This document shows positions 36,101 through 46,900 of a DNA stretch of 64,000 bases, piece by piece. The position numbers were made by a program, and so were the translations under genes. The notes beneath the pieces were generated by a model that was given only the letters and a program-made list of their open reading frames with translations, ran no database searches and was not told where the DNA came from. Each line of letters opens with the position of its first letter. Position 1 is the first letter of the stretch. Source of the stretch: Anaeramoeba flamelloides (taxonomy: Eukaryota; Metamonada; Anaeramoebidae); NCBI GenBank assembly GCA_027625915.1, contig JANTQA010000036.1:3343501-3407500 (forward strand), in the 5' to 3' direction.

Positions 36101-38223
36101 AAATTTTTTTCCCAAATATTGAACAAAAAGAATCCAAATAATTTAAAAATAAATCATTGAAAAAAAAAATTGGTAATTTGTGTTATTTTATATTTTACAA
36201 AAGTATCATCTATTAAAATCCAAATTTTCACTTTTGAAAAAAAACAGAGAAAAAATTTAATGATCTAAATTAATTTTAATTCTTTTTTTGTTTATGGCGA
36301 ATAAACTATTATAGTAGGGAAAAAAATACCGGACATGAAAAAAATCCCTGACAAGATTTTTAATTGTGAGTATTAGTAAAATTTTTGTCTAATTTCAATG
36401 AAATCCTGATTATAAATAACCAATTTTTTTATGAGATTAGTAATTAACCTACCTAAAGTCCATCAAAGTAAGGTGTCTCTAGAATACTCTAGTAATTGTT
36501 TGATAGCCCTATGTTGATCAACTTTTTTTGAAAAACAATCGAGTTTTATAGAGGGTTTACTAGAGTTTGGAAAATGATAATTTTTCTTCTTGTTTTTTGA
36601 TTGATTGAATGGTGTTTTGAACAAATGTGTATTTCATCAATCATCATTCTAATAAGTGGATAAGTGATAATTGAAAAAGTTCGATTCTTAAAAAAAGGAA
36701 TTTGATTGTAAATAAATGAAATTACACAATAATTTTACTAATATTCACAATTAAAAATCTTGTCAGGGATTTTTTTCATGTCTGGTATTTTTTTCACTGC
36801 TCTAATTATAATCTGATTATTTTTATTTATTCACAATATATTATTGAAGTTATCATATTTATTACAATTTGAGGAAAAAATTAAAAATAAATTTCAAAAT
36901 TCCTCTTTAAAATATAACAAAAAATACAAAATAAATTGTAATGTATTTAAAATATAAACAAGAAGAAATAATCACAAATGGTGATCATTTTTTATGTGTA
37001 TGTATTTTAGATGAAAAAGATAGATTAATAGTTTCTCAACAAATTAAAAGAAATTAAGCTTTAATTGATTTAATTTTAAACTTTGATAGTTCAAAATTAT
37101 TTTCATTAATTATTAATCGTGAAATTTAGAATTTTACGCTTAAATTTCTGAGAGAGAATTTAAGTACAAACGTATTTAGAGTGTAATTTACACTTCTTTC
37201 TTTGCTAATAATGATAACAATTAATATTTTTTATCTTCAATAACCAATAATGTAAACTCTTTTTCAAAAATTGTGACTCACCTGAAATAATAAATTGAAA
37301 AAAAAAAAATTATCCTTTAGTATTCAAGAACAATTAATAACTAAATATGATTTGTAATTCACTTTTAAGTCATTCTAAATCTATAAAAGCCTGATATATT
37401 AAAAATTAAAAAAAATAAAACCAAAAAACCAAAAAAAAGTGAGACACAATTTTTGAAATGAGCATTACCGATTTTTTTATTACTGAATTTTCACTGAAAA
37501 AAAGTTGAACAACAAGATTTTTTATGAATAATTAAATCCATTTTCAAAGACATTACATAGTCACAATTTTCTTAGTGATTATTGGTCTTTTTGAAGATCT
37601 TTTTTTTTCCACATGATCTTTTTAAAAAGAAAAAAAAAAGTATCAAAAAATAAAAAGAAAAAAAGAAAAAGAAAAACAAAAGAAAAACAAAAGAAAAACA
37701 AAAATTTGAAAAAGCAAAACAAAAATTTGCAAAATTAGAAAAAATGATTCTGATCTCAAAAATTGAAAATATTATTTGTTAAGAATACTCGAATAAACAC
37801 CCAAAACAACTCCCATTAACATTATAAAGTGAGTCAAAATTTATGAAAAATAGTTTATTTTTGTAATTTTAAATGTTTCAATTTTATTTTGAGAAATTAT
37901 TCAAACTTTTATATTTGTTTATTTATTTATTTTCTCTTGGTTTTATTTTATTATGATATAAATATAATAGATTGGAGGTTTCTGCTCAGATACCAGCGCA
38001 TGTTGAACGTTTAATGTCAAGAAATTGTACCGATAAACAAATAGAAATAATTATTGATTCCTTAGTTGATGTTGGTACAGCTTTTCCAATGGAATTTGGT
38101 GCTCAAATAATTGATACAATTAATTTGGTTTCTAATTTCGATCAATCTTCAAAAACAGAAATTCAATCAAAATGTAAAACTGCATTTCAAATTGTTAGTA
38201 AAAAAATTTTAACTGAATTTTAA
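29889..38223 (+). CDS. INTS2: Integrator complex subunit 2, three exons
   Basis: Joining 29889-30150, 30607-33907 and 37971-38223 gives 1271 residues in one frame: phase 1 at GTGTTG/TTTTAACAG and phase 2 at GTATTT/TATAATAG. Matches recalled from human INTS2: LSLLYSLNFDNAQQDL (exon 1), FLFLVALKFHNNNL, ITDWLVSQLNN..FPLHPLL, and the strongest, KLVHFQMYPYEAFELT then IPSIHACFNWLPELFLQP. Exon 3 holds FPTTQG|LEVSAQIPAHV and GTAFPMEFGAQIID, fitting the ARL...CRAFPPLYEDI tail. INTS2 is an alpha-helical scaffold of the Integrator backbone, in the nucleus, which ends snRNA and paused Pol II transcripts. Protist-specific low-complexity loops include an acidic run (~31365-31470), a poly-Ser and poly-Asn stretch (33137-33310). 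The first donor could instead be GTAATT at 30173, but that breaks frame with this acceptor. The 4.06-kb second intron contains three mobile elements. Confidence 0.9.
33137..33177 (+). repeat. (TCA)n microsatellite encoding poly-Ser in INTS2
   Basis: About 13 TCA units, followed by Asn/Ser-coding repeats to 33275. Confidence 0.95.
36310..36804. mobile_element. family D copy 2, in INTS2 intron 2
   Basis: Left TATAGTAGGGAAAAAAATAC then CGGACATG, CCCTGACAAGATTTTTAATT and ATTAGTAAAATT. The right end, reverse-complemented, is TAGAGCAGTGAAAAAAATAC then CAGACATG and the same following boxes. About 75 bases of TIR. TA-target insertion is likely. This copy is complete and uninterrupted, unlike copy 1. 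Confidence 0.85.
36940..37200 (+). mobile_element. family C fragment (right end), in INTS2 intron 2
   Basis: Matches 2515-2772: GTATTTAAAATATAAACA..GAAGAAAT and, at the end, TTTACGCTTAAATTTCTGA...GTGTAATTTACACTTCTT. It retains short coding-like runs (GDHFLCVCILDEKDRLI). Only the right terminus is present. Confidence 0.6.
37247..37468. mobile_element. small inverted-repeat element M, in INTS2 intron 2
   Basis: TTTCAAAAATTGTGACTCAC at about 37264 faces GTGAGACACAATTTTTGAAA at about 37439, with TAATG-like extensions outside both. About 220 bp in total, no coding. Confidence 0.7.
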
Positions 38224-39477
38224 ATTAAATTTTTTGTTTTTTTTATTCTCTTTCATTTCAAAATATGTTAATTTATAAAATTTTAATTAAATTAATTAAG
38301 AATATTACTTTATGTATTTAAAAATAAACATAAATTATTTAATTAGTTATTTTGAAACCAAGTTTAATAATAATAATTTTATATATAGATATACATTTTT
38401 TTTTGTTATTTAGGTTTTTGAGAACAAATACAACTTTTATTAATTGATAATTCTTTATATGTCCTTCATATATAAAAGTACTATTTTTTTCTGATTAATA
38501 TTTTTCGAAATCTAGCATTATTACTTAATTCAACTAACCACAGGGATAAAATTTTTTAGAATAAAAACACTCTCAACTTTTGAATATCTAAAATATTTTT
38601 TTAATATCCCTTCTTGATAACATTTTAGATTTAAAGTATTTCTAAAAAAATGGAAGGGTTTTTATATTTCTTAAAAAATCCTCTTAGTTAAAGTATTTTT
38701 ATTTCTAAAATGGTAATATTAACTTAAGAAGAAGATTAAATTAATTGAATCAATATTTATTATATTTCTTTCAAACTAAACACTTGGTCAGTGAAAGGTT
38801 CCAGTTTTATTTACAAAATACAACATATTCTATGAGTTTAATTCATCATTCTTCTCAAAATAAATTTTAAATTTGTTTATGAGAATTATTTTTTCTATTT
38901 TCTGCAATTTTTTTCTTTTCATTTTTCTTTTAATTTATTGTTTTTATAAAGTTTTTTTTTTTTTGTAATAATTTAATTTGAGGAAAAAAAAATGTTTAGA
39001 ATACCAAACTAACTTTGGGAATATTGAGGTGATGTAATCACTTTTAAAATCAATACATTTAAATTTAAATATCTTGTTTTCAGTAATTTAAATTGACTGA
39101 AGAACTTGAGAAATTTCATATCTTTGGGTATTTCAATGAAAGTGGACTAATATTTTTTTAATTTTTAATTTTTACGGAAATTTAGGGTTTGTTCATATAT
39201 TTCTTTGATGAACCTTTACTCAAATTTTAAGTTTTTTTTTCTCTTATGGCTATATAATTTTAGATCAGTTGATTTGTGAAAAAATAGAATTAATTTTTCA
39301 TTTTTTTACTTGTAGCTTTGAATTTAAGTGGTATAAAACGAATTTATAATAAAGAATAATTTTGGAAATAGCTGTTCCAATTTTACAGTTAGAAATTAGA
39401 AGGTATAGAAATTGGTTATTTATATTAAAATGTCAATCTTGAAATGGGAAATTAAATTTCTATTAGAACATAATATA
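38224..39477. other. non-coding stretch after INTS2
   Basis: AT-rich, with no frame, repeat or RNA gene that I can support. AATAAA-like signals occur shortly after the INTS2 stop (for example at 38320), but no single poly(A) site stands out. Confidence 0.6.
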
Positions 39478-40925
39478 TATAAAATAAATTCCAAAAAATT
39501 GGACACAGTTTAAAAAGTTGAAAAAATAACAATATTACATTTTATATTAAATTTGGAAATAATTTTTATTTTACAAACTATTTCATTTTTGGTCTTTTTT
39601 AGTTCTGTTTTTATTACCTTTTTTCCAGTTACGTAATAGATTTCCTTAGATCTGGAAAATTTTTTGAATGGTTGATAGAAGTTTAGTGTTGATTTTGTTA
39701 AATTAAAAAACGACAGACAATTGGTTGATGATATCTTATCATTTGATCGATCAACAATTGTGGGAAAATTATTAAATTTCAAATTTGGTCAAATTTCAAA
39801 ATTGGTCAAATTTTCATTTTTTTCAAAAAAGTTAATGCCATCTAAATATATTGACTGTAGGTATTTAAAAACATCTTTACGGGTAGATTAAGGTATGTGA
39901 TGGTAGTTTAGAGTATACTAGAGTAGGTTTTTGGTGTTTGAATGGTATACTAGAAAATTTTGGCAAGGATTTTGAAAAAAAAATTATTAACTGACCAATT
40001 AGACTTTTGCAACTTATTTTAAGGGGAAAATAATTTATACTTAACTTTGGTGGTTAAAATTGGATTTCGAACAAATTTTTAAAAATATGTAATATTGATG
40101 ATTTCAAAATTTTGGATTTTCAACAATTTAGTCATAAAATACTACCAATCGCAAAATAATCTTTTTGTTTTTTCCTCCCACAACTATAAAAAAACATTAA
40201 AAACTTTCATACCAATGTTAATAATCAAGAAACTCTTCAAAAATAAGAAAAAGTTCAATTTGACCAATTTTGAAATTTAATAATATACCCACAATTGTTG
40301 GTGAAATTTCAACAAATTTACCAATACAGTTTTTTTATTCAGCCCCTTTCATTATTTTGGACACAACAATTTTTTTTTTGGGTTGATATTTTTTTTCTTA
40401 GATTTGGATGAAAATAATTACATATAAAAAAATTAATATTGGATAACTTAAATGTGGTTCACTAGTGTGAATATGAATGTTGTAAAAAATAGAGTTTTTT
40501 TGATTTTCTCAAAAAATTGTGAGTTTCACACTGTTACAAAGTTTAGGAAATAGAGATTTAGAAATGAGATTATATAAATAAGCAAAAAAGTATTTTAGAC
40601 CAAAAACCGCCTCGAAATTACAGATGTTTTGTTTCAAAAAAAATTTGGTTTTTCAAAACAAAACATCTGTAATTTCGAGGCGTTTTGATTTAGAATCATT
40701 ATTAACTTAAAATTTTAACCCGATATAGATATATCCATAATCAAAACTTTGGTAACGGTGTGAAAATCACAATTTTTTGAGAAAATCAAAAAAACTCTAT
40801 TTTTTACAACATTCATATTCACACTTGTGTTTTATATTAGGTTTGGAGAAATATAATAAATTGAGTTTTCATTTTCCCTATTTTTTATATTGAATGTGTC
40901 AAAATTTTATGGAATGGGATTTATA
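39478..40925. mobile_element. family E copy 2, carrying a nested palindromic insert
   Basis: Left TAAAATAAATTCCAAAAAAT then TGGACACAG; right, reverse-complemented, TATAAATCCCATTCCATAAA then ATTTTGACACA. Shares TTTGATCGATCAACAATTGT and TTAGATCTGGAAAATTTTTT with copy 1. Removing the 370-bp insert leaves about 1.08 kb, twice copy 1, so copy 1 is an internal-deletion form. Confidence 0.8.
40460..40829. mobile_element. 370-bp palindromic MITE nested in family E copy 2
   Basis: The arms start CACTAGTGTGAATATGAATG and (reverse-complemented) CACAAGTGTGAATATGAATG and stay nearly identical for about 80 bases (AAAAAATTGTGA...TTTCACAC). At the centre, 40608-40634 and 40656-40682 form a perfect 27-bp inverted repeat (CGCCTCGAAATTACAGATGT). 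The insertion point can be read by comparison with copy 1, where GGTTTTATATTA is uninterrupted; it implies a TT or TA-like duplication. Confidence 0.85.
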
Positions 40926-42243
40926 AATATTGTTATAAACAAAGATAAAAATTTAATTTAAAAAGAAAAGAATTACAAAAATGTTAATTTCTATAGAATA
41001 TTTTTCGAAAATTGCTGAATATGGTTTAAATCTGAGATCTTTCCAATTTATTGAATTGAAGATCCGCATTATTGTAAGACTTTTTATCAATATTTTAGAA
41101 ATTTTTTAGCCAAAAAAAAAAATAATGGGTATTTTGTTCTTTTATGTTAAGTTTTATGGTTTGTCACCATGCTCAGAATTTATAATTGAAAATCAATTCC
41201 TATTTCTTATCAATTTACAGGACAGGGTTGGATTGTATGTATTTAAATAATTAGATTTGAATTGAGTATCAGAAGGACATTTTATAATTAATTAGTCTGT
41301 CTTGTTAGGAAATAACTTATTTAAGAATAGTTGGATTTCTATGAGTTTTCTCACTCTGATCTACCCAAGATTTAAATATATAATTTTTAAAAAAAAATAT
41401 TAAATGTTGAAATTTTAATCTCAAAGTGTAACACCCTTTTGATAACGACCATCGAGAGGACGGTGGTTTCTTTAGAATTTTTTATCTTTATAGTTGAAAA
41501 TTTATAAAATGATCAAAATAAATGATTTTTTGATCGTTTATTTGATTATTTTTGTTCCAAATGAATTATCAAATTCAGGATTATTAAATAACAATAAAAA
41601 AATTCAATGTTCTAAAAAATTTATTTAAAAAATTCATTAAAATATCTTAAAAAAATTCAGCTTTTTATGTTTTTTTGAGAAAAATTGAAGTGTAAGAAAT
41701 TAAATGACCACATCTATTATAATTTACACCTTAGATAACAATAATTTATTAACCAAATTACATTTACTTAAGAATTCATTTCGGAAAATTTAGTCAAAAA
41801 AAGGTAAATTTGTATATAAAATTTTGAAAAATACTCTTTTTAATTAAATTACCCACAAAAAAATTCTTTGTTAAAATCAATTTTAAATGAGTTATACCAC
41901 TAATAAATAATCCAAGAATAATAACTGTGGTCATGTAATTTGATTACCTTGTATTTCTCTCAAAAAAAACACAAAAAACCGAATTCTTAAAGATCTTTTA
42001 ATACATTTTTGAAATAAATTTTACCAAACAATAATTTTTTTGCTTTGTAAATCAGACTTTATGAAACCTTTAATCAAAAAAATTAAATACATTGTTTTAT
42101 TTCCTTAAACATCTTGTTATAGATATTGCTGAAATCATAAAACACAATTCTTTTTACACTTACAAAGTTCATAATATCCATCAATAATCCAAAATTTTTT
42201 GATTTTTTAAAATTTCGATTATTTAATTGACAAAAAAATTTGA
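40926..42243. other. non-coding stretch
   Basis: AT-rich DNA without a supported gene. A less AT-rich patch at 41420-41475 (ACGACCATCGAGAGGACGGT) stands out but gives no convincing frame. If the exon-like frame at 42244 belongs to a gene, its upstream exons would have to lie here. Confidence 0.5.
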
Positions 42244-42435
42244 TCAATCAAGATCGAAAAATCAACACACCTTACTTACTCTCTTGGTAATATCAAATTT
42301 TATTTCACACTCACAGCAGAATTCGAAAATGTAAAAATTATGAAAAATGTAAAGGCTCGATTTGGTTACAAAAGAGATCTCTTAGAAGAGGACCCAGACA
42401 TTTACTTTGAGAAAGGACAAAAAAGAATTCATTAA
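42244..42435 (+). CDS. unassigned exon, probably a 3' terminal exon
   Basis: A 63-codon open frame with strongly coding-like content and no ATG near its start: THLTYSLGNIKFYFTLTAEF, then MKNVKARFGYKRDLLEEDPD and IYFEKGQKRIH before TAA. The AATCAAG at about 42251 could be a splice acceptor. Base composition changes sharply at its edges. It is convergent with the membrane-protein gene that ends at 42670 on the other strand. I do not recognise the family; the upstream exon was not found. Confidence 0.45.
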   Translation, partial: SIKIEKSTHLTYSLGNIKFYFTLTAEFENVKIMKNVKARFGYKRDLLEEDPDIYFEKGQKRIH

Positions 42436-42669
42436 CTTTCACAACCTAGTACTCATAAAAGAGAAGGGTTGATTTTAAAATCCATCAAAACTAATCTGGA
42501 AAATATTCAATAAAAAAAAAAACAAAATCAAAAAAGATAGTCACAATAAAATCAAAACAAGAGTAGATACAATTTATAATTTCGATTAAAAAAAAAATTA
42601 AAAAATTAAGAACACAACAAGCAATGCCAAATTAATTGAAATAAATAAAGGAAGGTTTTGTTTGCTTCC

Positions 42670-43481
42670 CTAATTTTTGACAGTAGTTTTTTTAACATTC
42701 ACTGCATTTTTAGGGTGCCTGTGTTTAAAAAAATCAGGGATCACGGACGCCAAGGAAATTAACGTCGACACAAACCCTGTTGATAGAAGGAAAATCATTG
42801 TTTTTTTATGAGAGCTCCTGGGTTCTTTTTTCCACAAATAATTTACATTAATGCCTGAAGGGATTTTAATTTTTCCTTTCTTGTCATATTTTACAGGTGA
42901 ATACTCTGGTACAAATTGAATTTCTTCAATCCGTTTCTCAGAATAGTTTAAAATGATTTGTAGTGTTGTTAAAAAGTGCCCTTTTTGTGGACTAACAAAA
43001 GAAATCCATCCTGTTTCAAACCTGCGTTGATCAAATGCAAATGAACTTTTCAGAATCGTAGAAACATGTATAGAGATTTTTTTATTTATTCGTTTTGTTA
43101 TGGTTGTGGAAGAAAGAATAAGAATTCAAAAAAAAATAAAAGAAAATAATTGGGCCGTTCAGCAAAAATGAAGTTCAGCAGAAAAAGAAAAAAAAAAAAA
43201 AAGATTTTGGTTTGGCTTGTTTTAAAGAATGGGAGATTTTGTGCTTACATTTTTAAAGTGTTTCCTTGGTTTGGTTCGTAATTTAACTGAGAGACTGAAA
43301 TTGGTAAAAAAATTTCAGAGTCTAGACCGACTTTTGGTGAGTGTTCAGGTAAAGCTTGTGAATAATGTGTTTGGATTGATCCCAGTTTACTTCTTGAAAG
43401 TACTTGAACACTTGATCCTTTTTTGATTTTGCATTGAGCAACAGACAATAAAATTAAAAAAAAAGAAAAGTATTTGACCAT
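42670..43481 (-). CDS. small type I membrane protein, two exons
   Basis: Exon 1 is 43481-43249 and exon 2 is 43045-42670. Donor AAAAT|GTAAGC and acceptor CTGAAAAG|TTC match in phase 2, giving 202 residues. Residues 1-17 look like a signal peptide (MVKYFSFFLILLSVAQC). A lumenal part follows, with FETGWISFVSPQKGHFLTTL (87-106). About 160-182 is a single membrane segment (TMIFLLSTGFVSTLISLASV), then a short basic tail ending in Lys-Lys-Thr-Thr-Val-Lys-Asn. Size, topology and tail recall the translocon-associated protein beta subunit, but I could not align the lumenal part well, so no family is assigned. Secretory pathway, most likely ER, is inferred. Confidence 0.7.
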
Positions 43482-43959
43482 AAAATAAAAGATGAAAATC
43501 TGAAAAAAATGTTTTTCACAATTTCCATTTTAGTTCTTATATTTCTTATTTTCTTTTGTGAGATTGTTGAATACCAAATTTCTGAGATTGTAGAATACTT
43601 TTGGTTTTTTTGAACTGATCAGGAAAAGATTTGAAAAAACCTTTCAAATGGTAAAAGAAAAAATCTTATCCTTTTCTTATGATCAAATAACTAATATTAA
43701 ATTAAGTACTAATACTCTTTTGATCACCTAAATATTACAGACAGTGTGTTATATTAGAGCAAAATAAAAATATTATGTTTGAAAGAACAAGGACAGAAAA
43801 GTAGGTTTTAGAACACTTGTATGAAAAAATAAAATTGAAAAAAAAAAGTTAGACAAAATTCCAACTCTAATTATCATTTCATGCATGTTAATCGAGTTTA
43901 TTCAAAACATAATCAACATTTTCAGTTCATTAAAATCCGCGAGGCTGTTGTGTTTATTG

Positions 43960-46900
43960 TTATTAATAGTACTATGATTTTTAAAAGTAACTATTCAAGA
44001 AAAAAAGGGTGTATTTTGGGATAAGAAATTTTTTAAATGGATGTGTAACTATGAATTTTTGTTAAAAACAAATTAGGGTATTTTTTTGAATAGATAATAA
44101 CTAATAGTTTTGAAAACACTCTTATCATCTCAAAAAACTCAAATACAGAAAAATAATAACTGATGATAAATATTGTGAGTGTCCGTAGAGTGCCGTAGAG
44201 TGAATAGATTTTCTTCGGAATTTTGTTTTATATGTGAAAAATATTGATAAACAAATAAACAGAAAACTCTAGAAAAGCTATCGGCGGTTTTCCAGAATTC
44301 CAGAGAATAGAGAAAAATAATCGATTTTCTTTTTTTTTTTCTGGAAACACTAACTAGTGTGTCATAGGTTTTTTTTTTTACTTTTTGAAATTTATATAAA
44401 AATTTATTTCTTAAATTTTCTGTTTATTTCAAAAATTAAAAAAAAAACCGATGGAAGAAAATCAAAAAAACTATATTTTTTCAAATTATACTATTAAATA
44501 ATTCTTTAATAGTCCAAATAATTGATTCCCTATTTGAAAAATATTCATCTGATTTAAAATACTTTGAAAATATAATGAAATGACCTCTTAGCTAATGGAA
44601 AAAAACTTTTTCAAATTTTTTACTATTAAAATTGAAAAAAAATATTAATAGAACTGGAAAATTGGATTTTCCAACTTAAATTGGAAAATATGTCTAAAAA
44701 TATTTTTTGATCAAAGATCTTTTATTAACCAATAGTTTTTATTCTAATTGAAGGTATTAAAAAGGGTAATCTAGCAAATATTTTATTTTTTTTTGAGAAA
44801 ATTTTTTCCTAATGTGCAGAGATTGAAACTTTGAAACCAAAACACCATTCATTTCTATTTCTGAAAATGGGTAAAGTAAATCAGGGTTGAATCTTTAAAT
44901 TTTCGATTTTTAAAATATTTATTTTTTTTATTAAATAACTGAATTTACTAACTTCTGTTTTGAATCAGTAAATGCATCTGGTTCAATGAAATTAATCAAA
45001 GGGTAAAATGAGGAAAAGAAATCTTGTAAAGTTTATTTTTTTAAGCAAATGAATTTTTTTCATATAAAACAAGTTACTTAACCTTTCAAAATTAATTTGT
45101 TGAAATTAAGGAAGAAAAAAAGTTAAAAATGGATTAAACAAAGTATTTTATAGATAATTATGATCTTTTTTCTTTTTTTGGTTCATTTGGGAATTAAACA
45201 ATATATTCACTTAAATTTCGTATCAAATATCTTTTTATTACTATTTAACAACATATTTTTTTTTCTAAATTTGTTTATTAAAAATTATACAAAATTTTTT
45301 ATCAGCCAAAAAAAAAAAGGAATACAGTTTCAAGGATTAAAGAGCAAGGAATTGAAATATGAAAAAAAAAAAAAATAACTATAAAAAGACCAACAAAGGA
45401 AAAAGAAAAGCAAGGAAAAAAAAATAATATAAATTCAAAATTATTTTGTTTTATAAGATTTTATATACAAGAAATAATTTTGTAATCAAATAAAGATACC
45501 AAATAAATACATATTTATGGAGTAAGATTTTCAAAAAATAATCTATTTTCTGTAAAAAAAATATCACAATTAGATGAATTTGATCAAAATTGTATTTAAA
45601 ATGCATTTTAAGTATTTTATTTAGAAATAAAGAGTTTTTATCTCCAAAATTGTGAGAAATATTGTTTATTTCGACTGAAGAATTAAAATAAATAAATTGG
45701 CAAGTACTTTTATCGAATATTACATACATTCTTTCCAAGTCTACCATAAAATTTTAAATAAAAAACAATTTAATTTTCTATTCCTATTTTCTATTTACAA
45801 AAAATTCCGAAATAAGAGTTATTATTCAAAAAAAAATTTCAATAAATGAGCTATTATTCAAATTTTTGGAAACATTAAAAAAAAAAATTCAAGACCACAT
45901 GAAACTTCAAAATTATCAGTCTAAAAAAGTTCAAAAAATATATCAATATTTACTGATCTTTCAAAATTTATCATTTTTGAACAATATTTTAGAGTCCTTC
46001 CAGAATCTTCAAAATTTTTTTTTTTTTGATGTTTCAAAATTTGAATAATAGCCGATTTATTGAAAATTTTTTTTGAATAATAACTCTTATTTCGGAATTT
46101 TTTGTAAATAGAAAATAGGAATAGAAAATTAAATTGTTTTTTATTTAAAATTTTATGGTAGACTTGGAACGGCTGTATAAGATCTACTAATAAACGATTA
46201 TTATTATTTTTTATTTGATATTTTTTTATAATTGTTATTTCTATTTTTGAATTATATGTAACATATTATACGTGGATATTTGACCTTCTTGTATTTATTA
46301 AAATAGAAATAATTTTGCTTTTAGAAATGATTTGAATGATTTCTCTTTCACCTAAATTCTGAAAACAAAATTTGTAAATAGATTTTACTTTCCAATTCAA
46401 TTTAAAATTTAAAAGATATGCTATTCTTACTTTCTTTCAATTTTAAGATAATTTTTGCCCATAAAGTTAATTAAAAAGTAATGTATTATTAAGAAAAATT
46501 TTTTATTTTTAGTTTATAAAAACATAAACAATATCAATATTAGTTTTTTTTTATTAATTGTAAAATATGAATTTCATTTTAAACAAATAAAAAACTTTTT
46601 TTAATATTGTATTATACATTTATGAAAAGTATTCTAAATAATTAGTGATCTTTATTATTTCTTTTTTTCGGTCATTTTCAATGTCATCTATTGGTATTTT
46701 TTAGCGAACTCGGATGACTAAATGAAAATAACATTAAAATATTAAAGGATGAGATTCAGTTGAAATTTTATCGATTTTAAATTTTTTTGACAAAATAATT
46801 ATGAAAAGTATTTTTGAAAAAAAAATTATAAATTTGCTAATTTTTTACTTTTTGATAACTTCAATTATAATTAACAGTATTGGTTAATAAATTATTTTGG

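Noticed and set aside
42670-43481. Naming the membrane protein SSR2 (TRAP-beta)
   Set aside because: Size and topology fit, but the lumenal sequence did not align convincingly from memory.
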